A stretch of 64,000 bases of DNA from Astrothelium macrocarpum (Eukaryota > Ascomycota > Dothideomycetes > Trypetheliales > Trypetheliaceae). This document shows positions 31,758 to 41,409 of the stretch, one piece after another; the first letter of the stretch is position 1; each line of letters begins with the position of its first letter. The position numbers were made by a program, and so were the translations under genes. The notes under the pieces are model-generated. The model worked only from the letters and a program-made list of their open reading frames with translations. It was not told the origin of the DNA and did not search any database. The stretch covers positions 124,001 to 188,000 of the forward strand of contig JAGEMR010000044.1 of the NCBI GenBank assembly GCA_021030915.1, in the 5' to 3' direction.

Positions 31758-33683
31758 TCAGTCAGTTCCAAGTTTTCTTTTCTGGGGCAATGCAGGAACT
31801 TTGAAGCCTCCTCCATCGGCTCCGCCTCCAACTGTACTCGACTGGCCTCCACCAACTTGTGTAAATGTGCCTCCTTTGAACCATCTATCCTTCTCGGCTT
31901 GCTCTTTTCGGCTCATCTCTTCCCTCACCTTGGGATCCACCAATTCAAGACCCTGAGCAGGGGTGAAGGCGATGCTACTTGCAGTCCCGGCAGTTGCTGT
32001 ACCTCCGACTCCCGCTGTTCGGAGCCCATGTGCACGTAGCGTTGTAGCGTTCCCAGCACTGCTGGTCTTCAGACTGGAAGAGAATCCACCTACACCAGAC
32101 GTAGTGCCCCCACCCCAACCGGGATTCTTCTTGGATAGTTTTGCTCGTGTGCGTTGATCAATCGCCTCTCGACGGACCTTTCCATGATCTTCTTGCCCAA
32201 TCATGCCAAGACCTTTTGTACTATCTCCGGTACCATAGCCCACCTCGGCTTCCTCTTTCCCAAATGCCATTCGATTCTGTGACTTGCGGAGGTCTGTCAT
32301 TGCAGTAGCTTCCTTTGCCTTGCGTGCTCGTCGACCACCACGTTTTCGGCTGGGCTTATCATCAGGAGCTGGAAGTGCACGGACGCCTTTGTTGGGCGGT
32401 GGCTCTGTCAGTTTCTCTAACCGCTCGAGACATTGACTCTTGAGCTCCTCCCCGGTCGAGCCATTAGGAGCACTGTGAACGTGATCGACACGAGCTGCAA
32501 GGATGACTTTACTCGCCACGATACGCAGAGCCTGTTTTTTGAGATCGGTGGGAATGTTACGGATTAACTCTGAGTGATAAAGGAACCCTTGGTGACGAAT
32601 ACCCACATTGGAAGCAAAACCCATTCCGGATTGTTTCTTGGAGCCGAGCGGAGCAATGTTGCAGGCAGGCGTTTTGGCAAGGCCGGTAAGTCCACCTGCA
32701 TAATTGAGAAGTTGGGCAGCGGTAAGAGAGCCGATCAAGGCTGTGAGATTTGGCGCGAACAAGTTCATGCGGGATTGCACATAGGAGGTGAGAGTGTGCT
32801 TTGCTCGATCAAGCTGAAGGGTCATTTCGCAAGCGCGCCGGACCGTCTTCAATTCCGAATCGCTCAATTCGCGGCCTCGAGTTGTTGACGATTCGACGGT
32901 GACCACCATAAGGCTAGGGCCGTCGAGGACTGATCGTAAAGACTGGCTGACCATGTTGTCTGATGATTCTGCTATGCTCTTGACCTTTTGCATGGGCCCA
33001 TTGCCAATGATTGCGACAGTTTTGGCATAATCTAACGGATTGCTGATGAGCGTCTCAAGCTCAGGAAAGCGGACAGAATAGTGATCCCGGATAAATTTAT
33101 GCACCAGAATGATTTCGCTGTCGATCTGTGTCGACATGGTATTGGATTGCGTCAAGAGCTTATACTCTGGGTTGTCTTCGATTGAGCCAATATTCTTGGA
33201 TTGCTTTTCGGGAGGAAGATGCTGGTAGTATGCAATTTTCTACAGGACGACGGAAGACGTCAGGGCTGCCATTTAATATTTAACGTGAATTGTGTAATCG
33301 ACGAAAAAGATAATTAGGGCATTGCTTACCTCCAAGACCGGCTCCAATGACTTCATTAGAACTGCAACGCTCCGTACATCATCGACGCCGCCAAGCTGCA
33401 TTTTCTCTACTCTTTGTTTGGCGTCGTCTGCATCTTCTGCATCTTCAATTGCCTTGTTGATAGAGCTGCCGTTCATCAATTCCTCATCATCCTCCACTGC
33501 TTCCTCATCGTCATCAAGCTCCATCCCAGCGTCCTCGCGAGCGCTCCCATTCGCTCTAGATCTGTTCGCGACTGATATTGAGTTGACGCCGTCACCTTCC
33601 AGAATATCATCTTTCTGCTCTTCTTCTTCAGGACCATCATCTTCCTCAAAGTCATTCAGTAACTCGTCCGCAAGCGTGGCCAT
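31758..33683 (-). CDS. prp31: Pre-mRNA splicing factor Prp31
   Basis: Two exons (33683-33330 and 33239-31758) give 611 residues. The acidic N-terminus MATLADELLNDFEEDDG leads to KIAYYQHLPPEKQSKNIGSI across a 90-nt intron with a clean phase-0 junction. The Nop domain follows (LTALIGSLTAAQLLNYAGGL, TPACNIAPLGSKKQSGMGFA, IRHQGFLYHSELIRNIPTDL), then a basic Prp31 C-terminal region (KRGGRRARKAKEA) and a Gly-rich tail. Prp31 binds the U4 5' stem-loop with Snu13 and holds the U4/U6.U5 tri-snRNP together in the nucleus. The gene is divergent from CLF1, another spliceosome gene, across 249 bp. A start three codons upstream (33692) is also possible. Confidence 0.97.
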
Positions 33684-33932
33684 TGTTTGCAAAGCCCTTC
33701 TTCGGAAGTAACGGCTGCGTGATAATTAGCAGCGCGAGTTGCTCGTCAAGGTGGTCGTAAACTCGGTGATAATGGCAGCAAGTTCGCGTGGCTAGATTGG
33801 TACTACCCAAGGTAAGGTAGGTAAATTCTGCCGGTCTTTACCGTATCCAACCCTCCAACCGAAATCTTATGAAGCGCTTTCAGACAACGCTCCGATTGCC
33901 ACCACTTTGGCAAAAGCTCGATCACGAATAAG
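33684..33932. promoter_or_regulatory. Bidirectional promoter of prp31 and clf1
   Basis: Only 249 bp separate the two start codons. The gap contains the words AGGTAAGGTAGGTA at about 33,810-33,823. Shared control of two spliceosome genes is inferred from the layout. Confidence 0.6.
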
Positions 33933-36017
33933 ATGGAATCCTCCCGCGGCCCTCCGCGCGTTCGTAACAAGGCCCCAGCGCCGGTTCAAATATCAGCAGA
34001 GCAGCTCCTCCGTGAAGCCGTCGATCGTCAAGAACCAGGGCTCAAAGCGCCGACTACGCGCTTTGCCGACCTCGAAGAGTTACATGAATATCAAGGCAGG
34101 AAACGAAAGGAGTTTGAGGATTATGTGCGTCGAAATCGGGTGCGACTCGACAACTGGACTCGGTATGCCTCTTGGGAATTGGAGCAAAAGGAGTTTAGAA
34201 GAGCGCGATCAGTGTTTGAGAGAGCACTGGATGTCTTGCCTACCGAGGTGACGCTCTGGTTACGCTATGTGGACAGCGAGATAAAAAATCGTAACATCAA
34301 TCATGCGAGAAACTTGCTGGACCGCGCAGTCACAATTCTTCCACGGGTATGTCTTGATGATTTCCTTTGTGCTTGTCTTTTGCTTGCTGATTTAGTGCAG
34401 ATTGACAAGTTATGGTTCAAATATGTATGGATGGAAGAGACATTGGGTAATGTTCCAGGAACGAGACAGGTTTTTGAGAGATGGATGAGCTGGGAGCCTG
34501 ACGAAGCTGCGTGGAGCGCCTATATCAAACTTGAAAAACGATATGGAGAATTCCAAAGAGCTCGTGACATTTACCAACGCTTTACTATCGTTCATCCAGA
34601 GTCCAAAAATTGGATCAAGTGGGCGCGTTTCGAAGAGGAAAATGGTACATCTGACCTGGTTCGGGAAGTTTTTGGCATGGCCGTTGAAACACTTGGCGAT
34701 GATTTTATGGACGAAAAGCTGTTCATCGCATACGCCAAATTCGAATCCAAACTCAAAGAATACGAGCGTGCCCGGGCTATATACAAATATGCCTTGGACC
34801 GCATGCCACGATCAAAATCAGCCGCCCTACACAGACAGTATACGCAGTTTGAGAAGCAATTTGGCGAGCGCGATGGCATCGAGCATGTTATACTCTCGAA
34901 ACGACGAGTGCAATACGAAGAGGCCGTCAAAGAACGTCCGAAGGATTACGATGCATGGATCGATTATGCTCGCCTGGAGGAAACATCTGGCGATCAATCC
35001 CGAGTACGTGAAGTTTATCAGCGAGCCCTGGCACAAATACCGCCAACGCAAGAAAAGCGTCATTGGCGAAGGTACATATACCTCTGGATATTTTACGCGC
35101 TTTTCGAAGAACTGGATGCACAAGATAACGACAGCGCCCGAGACATTTACAATGGATGTATTAAACTCATTCCTCACAAAACCTTTACTTTTGCCAAAAT
35201 TTGGCTTTTGAAAGCTCAGTTTGAAATTCGTCATATGCAATTGACTACTGCACGCAAAACCCTGGGTCAGGCCATTGGGATGTGTCCAAAAGACAAGCTA
35301 TTCCGAGGCTACATAGAACTTGAGCTCAAACTCTTTGATTTCGACCGTTGTCGGATTCTTTATCAGAAATGGATTGAGTGGAATCCCTCGAATACCCAAG
35401 CTTGGATCAAATTTGCTGAGCTGGAGCGTGGTCTGTATGATTTGGACCGGGTGCGAGCGATTTTTGAGCTGGCAGTCGAGCAACAAACTTTGGATATGCC
35501 AGAACTTTTGTGGAAGGCATACATCGACTTTGAAGAAGACGAGCAAGAGTATGAAAGAACCCGAGCGCTGTACGAGCGTTTGTTGCAAAAGACTCAGCAT
35601 GTCAAGGTCTGGACTTCGTATGCTCATTTCGAAGTCAATGCCTCTTCTGCAGATGAAGAGATATCCGCGGGAGAGGATGAAGAAGAAAAGCCAATCTCGG
35701 AAGATGCCAAGACAAGAGCAAGAAGTATTTTCGAACGTGCTCATACAACATATCGCGAGAAAGGGCTCAAGGAAGAACGGGTATCACTGCTCAATGCGTG
35801 GAAGAGCTTCGAAAATGACCATGGGGATGATGCGGATGTTGAAAAAGTTGAGAAACAGATGCCACGTAGGGTCAAGAAGAGGAGAAAACTGGTTGGTGAG
35901 GATGCATTTGAAGAATACATTGATTATGTATTCCCGGCAGATGATGAAAGTGACGCAAAGATGAGCAAACTTTTAACGATGGCCAGACAATGGAAGAAGG
36001 ATCAAGGAACTGCATGA
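33933..36017 (+). CDS. clf1: Pre-mRNA splicing factor Clf1 (Crooked-neck, HAT-repeat protein)
   Basis: Two exons (33933-34346 and 34401-36017) give 676 residues, the family length. The protein is made of HAT repeats, each with the pattern W..Y..WE or W..Y..FE and a following A-R-x-(I/V)-(F/Y)-E/Q-R-A helix; examples are NWTRYASWELEQKEFRRARS and AWIDYARLEETSGDQSRVRE. Clf1 is a scaffold of the Prp19-associated (NineTeen) complex and is needed for spliceosome activation. The C-terminus is acidic then basic (RRVKKRRKLV). The 54-nt intron (GTATGT, GCTGAT branch site, GTGCAG) is a multiple of three and has no stop, so the unspliced frame stays open. Without splicing it would insert 18 hydrophobic residues into a HAT repeat. 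Confidence 0.97.
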   Translation: MESSRGPPRVRNKAPAPVQISAEQLLREAVDRQEPGLKAPTTRFADLEELHEYQGRKRKEFEDYVRRNRVRLDNWTRYASWELEQKEFRRARSVFERALDVLPTEVTLWLRYVDSEIKNRNINHARNLLDRAVTILPRVCLDDFLCACLLLADLVQIDKLWFKYVWMEETLGNVPGTRQVFERWMSWEPDEAAWSAYIKLEKRYGEFQRARDIYQRFTIVHPESKNWIKWARFEEENGTSDLVREVFGMAVETLGDDFMDEKLFIAYAKFESKLKEYERARAIYKYALDRMPRSKSAALHRQYTQFEKQFGERDGIEHVILSKRRVQYEEAVKERPKDYDAWIDYARLEETSGDQSRVREVYQRALAQIPPTQEKRHWRRYIYLWIFYALFEELDAQDNDSARDIYNGCIKLIPHKTFTFAKIWLLKAQFEIRHMQLTTARKTLGQAIGMCPKDKLFRGYIELELKLFDFDRCRILYQKWIEWNPSNTQAWIKFAELERGLYDLDRVRAIFELAVEQQTLDMPELLWKAYIDFEEDEQEYERTRALYERLLQKTQHVKVWTSYAHFEVNASSADEEISAGEDEEEKPISEDAKTRARSIFERAHTTYREKGLKEERVSLLNAWKSFENDHGDDADVEKVEKQMPRRVKKRRKLVGEDAFEEYIDYVFPADDESDAKMSKLLTMARQWKKDQGTA
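34347..34400 (+). other. Stop-free 54-nt intron of clf1
   Basis: The donor GTATGT follows CCACGG, the branch site is GCTGAT and the acceptor is GTGCAG. Removal joins ILPR to IDKLWFKYVWMEE, which matches the family. The intron keeps frame and has no stop, so a simple ORF caller translates through it. Confidence 0.9.
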
Positions 36018-36737
36018 TTCGGGAGGTATAGCTTCTGCGACGTTTGTCTAGAAATTCAGTGCTTCAGTAGCCTCTGAAGTATGGCTACTCCAAGTCCAGC
36101 TTTGGCCGACCAACGAGCAAGAAAATAACGACTGATAGTGGCTAAAGATGATTCATAAATTCGCTTTAGACAGTTGATAGGATATCAAATTAATATGTAC
36201 ATTTAATATACAAGCCTGTCCGCACCAAGTCAAGCGAACAGAATCACCCCCTCATCACTTATCCACAAGTTACAATTGATTTGAGCATTTTCCGTATTCA
36301 GACGGAGCTCTGATCGAGACTCATTGCTCCATACCCCTGACTGAATCTCCCCTCACATTTGGAATAGTTGACAGAAACTTTTCATTTTCCCCACGAAACA
36401 TATAACAGACATTACCCCGGCATTTGCGCGCTACTAGAGCGAAGGAGAAGAAGGCCAGGTAGTGAACGGACGGCGCCCAATGCCCAGGTGCGCCAAAGGA
36501 TGCAGATGCAGTAGACTCTTGTAAACCAAAATCGCAAATGACGACTTCCGTTACGGAATCTGGAAAACGCAATGTTGAAAAATTCAAAAACGAAAAGAAA
36601 GCTCGCCAAGCGACACTCATGTCAAGAAGTGTAGATGATGAATGGAATAGTCGACTCCCTTTGGTGACACAACCTGTGTTGTATCCAAGGAGGTGTTTTG
36701 TTCGTCACAAGAGCACGAACATCACCTGCTTCGTTCG
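36018..36737. other. Convergent 3' region between clf1 and the kelch gene
   Basis: These 720 bp hold only short ORFs on both strands without protein features. Confidence 0.5.
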
Positions 36738-39632
36738 TCATCTTCCAGCACCATTCCCATTCTCTCCATTTAGGTTCAGCCAGCTCATATCATCTACCCG
36801 GCTTTGCTGCCTCCCGGCTCCACTTGGTGCGGTGGGCCATACAGTCTCACTCGAACTCCTATTCCTTCCAGGAACTACCATTGGAGCTCCCTCGTGATCT
36901 CCACTCCACTGGTCTCCGACTCCACGTCTTGTGATTGCAACACCAGCTGTTGATGGTCTCAGATGATCCATGCCATTATGCACATGGTGACTGACTGCAC
37001 TCCCATCACTGTCTCTGTGGACACTGGGTACAGGGCTGGTACCACCAGAACCACCCCATCCCGAACCGTCATACAGTCTCCGTGCGCTGAGACCCGCACC
37101 GTCAATACTGTTTGGAGATTTGAATCCTGCTCCTCTTCCGCCAACTCCCCCACCGCCATATATCCAGGGAGCGCCCACGCCGCGACCGGACTGTGCTTGC
37201 GGGTATACAGGTGCTGGAGGATACCTTGCTTCCGTCGGTTTAGAACGGGGCCCGCTGTCTTGGCCGAAGCGCACGGCTTCGGGGACAACAGAAGACTGAT
37301 TGTTTGATGGGAGACCAACGACGGGATGTGCTCGGTTCCAGTTTGCTGGGCTACCGTTTCCCGTATTGGATGGTGGACGAGGAAAGTCATGGTCCATGGT
37401 GTCATGACGGCCGGAGCTACTGATGGGGTAGATGGATGAGGTGGTGGTATTGCCGCGAGACCGGCCGATGTTAGCAACCGTTACAGCGCCACCAGGAATA
37501 GCGGAACCACGCATGGAATTTGTATAGATGCTGCTGGCACCTCGATCATCTTTTGAGGCAAGACCACTGGGAGCCCAAGCAATTGGTTCCTCACCAAGCG
37601 GAGATCTGGGCCGAGAAGAAAGTATGCTTTCGGAAGCTTCGCTGGCCTCCGATTCAGGTCTGCTCATTCCAATCTGTGCACGTTGAGCTTGTGGTAGATC
37701 ATCGCGAGACTGGTTGAGACTTGTAGATCCCGTAACGACGCTACTTATGCGGTTCCCATCAAAATGCGCCCCAGTATCCGGTAATTCCAACGGTGCCACC
37801 ATATCCACTGAATTGGGATGATGCCGAGATTCGGTATAGTTACTTCGACTTGCGGCCGAACTGCGGGAATCCGATGCGGACGCATACGTCGAACGATCAT
37901 GACCGTGCATTTGGGCCAAGTTCATGGCTTCATTCCCATTAAAATACCGACTCCAGCCCGAACTTCGTTGTTTCTGTGCTGGCGCCGGTGTCTCGTATGT
38001 ACGCTGCTGGGCCGCCAGTCTTGGGGGTGCCGGAACGGGAATGATTGCGTTAGCAGTGCCATCTCGTCCTGTTCCATCAATTGCTGTTGTGGAGGCGTCA
38101 TTTTTCTCGTCCAAGCGATCCATTTCCATGGCTTCGGCATTGGCCAGAGGATGGAGCCGCTTCTGAACAAGCTCCGTTCTGCTGTTCACACTGCCGTCGC
38201 GGTCAAGTCCACGTTTGTGGCCACTTTGATGTGAAGGGTTGAGCTTGCCAGCGATGATGGCCAAGGATGTGAGTGATGTAGCAGAATTTGAATTACCCTT
38301 TTTGATATATGAGGCTTTTAGCGTGTCACTCAAGTTGGCCATTGACCCGCCGGCTTCTTTCATGAAAGATGCGCCACGATCGATGAAGCTTAATCGGTCT
38401 TTTTCATCCTTTGGTGATCCAGGTTCAGCCTGTTTGCGCTTAACCTTGTGCCACCTGAAGAGGAGAAGAATGAACAAAAGCACTGCTGCTATGCCGAAGA
38501 TTGCGCCAAGAGTTGCACCAAGCACAGTGAGAGTGTTGTTTTTTGGTTGACTGGAATCCACGCTCGAAGGAGGCAGAGAGGGAGCTGGGGAACTGGATGG
38601 AAGAACGACGGATGGGGTTCCAGAAGGATTAGACGTCGACTGCGTCGACGCGTCTGACGCACCAAAAAATTGAGTAGCATTTAGCCATGAATTTTCTTGT
38701 TGATTGAAGAGAGAGACTGGTTCTTGATCGTTCCCGCCTGAGATGACAGCAAGACCGTTTGAATCTTGCGCAATAGATGAGGCAGTCCTTTTGATTGTCG
38801 GAGCCAGTGTATCGTTATACGTAGGCCAGTTGGCTAGCGAAGCCGCTCTCTTTCGTTTTCGTGACTTTCCTGGGATCTCGCCTGTCGATGCTGGATTGCC
38901 TCCCGCATTCAGCAGTACGAGTTCGGATACATTGTTTGGAGAGACTGTGGTGTCATAAATTTCCAGGACCTTGGAGCCATCGCTTCCTGAGACAATGGTA
39001 GCGACTTCGCCAGCTTGTATGCCTTGAGCCAAACCAGTTTCGAGCTCTGACCAGCCTCCTTCTTGTGAGAACAACCAGACTTGAGTGTTTGTTGGAGCTC
39101 CACCCATCATGACAGTATGAGAATTGTTCCAGGGAAGCACAATTGGAGATTGAACTGGGGGTGCTTGGGATTCGAAAGCCAAGACATTATAGGGAGGTTC
39201 AGTTTCAATAACGAACGTTTGGGAAGATGACATTACTCCACTTTGTTCTTGAGTTCCACCGTACACTAGAATTGACGAAGTAGAGTTTAGATAGGCAGCG
39301 CCATGCCATTGCCGATTCTTAGTGACCTCGGTGACTGGAGCAACGGTGTCCCATGTCTGGTTAGAAAAGGTATATCTTTGAAGGCCAGGATAGCTGCCAT
39401 CGGTTGCAGTACCCCCAACAATGTACAAGGCAGCCTGGGTCTCGTCTCCATTAGAAACAGCTCTCACACAGACTCCACCGTCCACCGCTACGCCCATTGG
39501 TAGTTTTGTCCATGATGCGCCCTCTTTCAGGGGCAGAGACTGAAGTGCATTTGGTTGGTAGGTGTAGAGGGTTTCGCTGTCGATGACCGAACAATGGCCT
39601 TGTAGCACGACAGGAGGTTGAGGAGTCGTCAT
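36738..39632 (-). CDS. Kelch-type single-pass membrane protein with long cytoplasmic tail
   Basis: From the ATG at 39632 this is 964 residues; the open frame continues upstream to 39704. Residues 1-330 contain kelch-like blades (AALYIVGGTATDGSYPGLQR, AYLNSTSSILVYGGTQEQSG, SNGLAVISGGND) with several Asn glycosylation sites. A dibasic RKRKR site at about 258-262 could be a Kex2/furin cleavage point. A Ser/Pro/Thr stalk precedes one transmembrane helix (about 368-392, LGAIFGIAAVLLFILLLFRW). The tail of about 570 residues is disordered and Ser/Gly-rich. The topology is type I, so a signal peptide is expected. None is encoded at this ATG, so an upstream exon (with a CGATAG acceptor near 39,654) is likely but I could not place it. 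From memory, relatives are often misnamed 'splicing factor CLF1' in databases because of the neighbouring gene. Function unknown; cell-surface sensing is a guess. Confidence 0.8.
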   Translation of the reverse strand: MTTPQPPVVLQGHCSVIDSETLYTYQPNALQSLPLKEGASWTKLPMGVAVDGGVCVRAVSNGDETQAALYIVGGTATDGSYPGLQRYTFSNQTWDTVAPVTEVTKNRQWHGAAYLNSTSSILVYGGTQEQSGVMSSSQTFVIETEPPYNVLAFESQAPPVQSPIVLPWNNSHTVMMGGAPTNTQVWLFSQEGGWSELETGLAQGIQAGEVATIVSGSDGSKVLEIYDTTVSPNNVSELVLLNAGGNPASTGEIPGKSRKRKRAASLANWPTYNDTLAPTIKRTASSIAQDSNGLAVISGGNDQEPVSLFNQQENSWLNATQFFGASDASTQSTSNPSGTPSVVLPSSSPAPSLPPSSVDSSQPKNNTLTVLGATLGAIFGIAAVLLFILLLFRWHKVKRKQAEPGSPKDEKDRLSFIDRGASFMKEAGGSMANLSDTLKASYIKKGNSNSATSLTSLAIIAGKLNPSHQSGHKRGLDRDGSVNSRTELVQKRLHPLANAEAMEMDRLDEKNDASTTAIDGTGRDGTANAIIPVPAPPRLAAQQRTYETPAPAQKQRSSGWSRYFNGNEAMNLAQMHGHDRSTYASASDSRSSAASRSNYTESRHHPNSVDMVAPLELPDTGAHFDGNRISSVVTGSTSLNQSRDDLPQAQRAQIGMSRPESEASEASESILSSRPRSPLGEEPIAWAPSGLASKDDRGASSIYTNSMRGSAIPGGAVTVANIGRSRGNTTTSSIYPISSSGRHDTMDHDFPRPPSNTGNGSPANWNRAHPVVGLPSNNQSSVVPEAVRFGQDSGPRSKPTEARYPPAPVYPQAQSGRGVGAPWIYGGGGVGGRGAGFKSPNSIDGAGLSARRLYDGSGWGGSGGTSPVPSVHRDSDGSAVSHHVHNGMDHLRPSTAGVAITRRGVGDQWSGDHEGAPMVVPGRNRSSSETVWPTAPSGAGRQQSRVDDMSWLNLNGENGNGAGR

Positions 39633-40215
39633 GGGGATTGGTACAGCAGACCTATCGATTGACCAACCATGCAATTGATGCAAGCAGTGGAAGCAATTCG
39701 GCACATGCGATGGAGTTGTCGGTCGATTTTATAGATGAAATAGCTTCACTTTGCTTGCGAACATGGTGTATCAAACAAAAGGATAGAGTGAAGAGCCGGC
39801 CGTTGAGATTTAGATGTGGGCGCAAGAGCTGTCGTGAGCGTGTCGACGCGGCGAACTTTGGTGACCAAGAGCAGATTCGATGATGAAGAGACTTTCGTAA
39901 CGTGAGCAAACGTCGTCTAAATATCGTGGTATCGTAGTGTCGTGAGTTGTTTCAGCATTAGCAAGCTTTTGCTGGGTTAGTGAAGAGATGAAAGAAGACG
40001 TGCTCGTGCTCGTGCGATTGAGTTGGCAAAGACACAAAAGATGCAATGAATGACTGGTGTCGATGAGGACCAGAGATAGGTGTCGGGCAGTGATGTGGTG
40101 GTGGAATGCCGCAACCTGAAACAGGCAGGCAGTCACCACAGACAAGACGGGAAGAGAATGAAGGGGGGAGCAGCAAAGGGCGGCCGAGCGGAGTGCCAAG
40201 GCGGCGCAAGTGCAG

Positions 40216-40247
40216 AGCAGGTGCTAAGCAGGTGCTAAGCAGGTGCC
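40216..40247. repeat. Short tandem repeat, 11-bp unit
   Basis: The unit AGCAGGTGCTA occurs twice exactly and a third time nearly complete. It lies in the GC-rich upstream region of the kelch gene. Confidence 0.85.
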
Positions 40248-40830
40248 AGGTGCGCACGCGAGCAGCACGATGGACGGGAAAAGCAGCAACGGAAGCTGGG
40301 AGGAGAGATGGACACTGTGAAGCGCGTGGGAGCGCGGTGGTGAGGATTCTACGGGCCGTCGCTGCAGTGGAGAGGGAACGGCATGGCAAGGTGGCACACC
40401 CTGTTGGCGACCTCGCCCAACTCGGTTTAATGCTTCATTTTTGGCACCCCCCGGCCGATGGTGCTCAGCGGCACAAATGATAACTGTGCGCAATATCGAC
40501 TCTGATCGGCCGTCCGCGCAAGTCGCCTTCCCGTCCATTCTCTTCACGCGCAGCCGGCAGCATACACAAGACAGCTTGCCCAGCTTCTCGCGGCGGGGCG
40601 GTGATACGACGACACCTGAGGTATCCAACTCTGAACTCTCCAACGCACGTCGTCGCGGCACAAAGGAGAAGCCAGGCGACCCAGTCGGTTGACGATCTCT
40701 GCCCGTTTGAAGCACAGCAGGGGCCAGATCTACCCCGGCCAATCTCCGGGTTGGCTTTGTTTTTGGTATGGTGCCCCGGAATGACGGAATGCCCGCAGGG
40801 GCTCGCAAGCTGCTGCTGCAGGTCCCATCC

Positions 40831-40867
40831 ACAAGCGTCCACAAGCGTCAACAAGCTGGACGCTTGT
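40831..40867. repeat. 10-bp perfect inverted repeat with direct repeats
   Basis: ACAAGCGTCC (40831-40840) is matched by GGACGCTTGT (40858-40867) with a 17-nt spacer. ACAAGCGTC is also repeated directly at 40841, and GCTTGTGCGT is repeated at 40862 and 40872. Confidence 0.8.
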
Positions 40868-41377
40868 GCGTGCTTGTGCGTGCTAGTGCACAATTCGCAC
40901 TCACCACGCTCTTAGCGCGCACTAGAAAAGCAATTCCCGCTGGTCTGAAACACTGATGACTGGTGCCCGGCTCGTCTCCAACTCCATTTCTCGTCACTGT
41001 GACATTGCCTTTTCCCACCTACCTTGAACCAACTGTCATCTGCTTATTGCCATCGGCATCGTGGGAGAGCCGTCGTTGCGTTGCTCCCTTGTCGCCTTGC
41101 CTTCTCGAATCTTATGGGATACGAGCTTCATAGGCGATGCCCCTGTCACTTTATGTATTGGGAAGCTTTGCCTGTTTCACCACCAGCATGAACCCTAAAG
41201 CGCTTAGTAAATTGACCATCACCATCACACCAGGCTTGCCTTGTGCAATTGGTTTGAACCCATTGGGACGTGATGATGTGCATCTCTCCAAAGAAGCGCG
41301 CGCTCTCCTCACTTATTCATCTTCATCTTGATCTTGGTTTTGCTCTTGGATCGTGCCATTACTCTCGTTGACACAAG

Positions 41378-41409
41378 CTTACCAAGCTAAGGTTAGCTTG
41401 CTAGGTAAG
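41378..41409. repeat. Nested inverted repeat
   Basis: CAAGCTAA-GG-TTAGCTTG (41383-41400) is a perfect 8-bp palindrome with a 2-bp centre. It is flanked by CTTACC (41378-41383) and GGTAAG (41404-41409), so it could form a cruciform or bind a dimeric factor. Confidence 0.8.

Noticed and set aside
34531..35964. 226- and 214-codon + strand ORFs
   Set aside because: They are other reading frames of the CLF1 second exon.
40106..40893. Overlapping ORFs of 120-206 codons on both strands
   Set aside because: They come from GC-rich DNA with few stops; no motif, no splice signals and competing frames on both strands.
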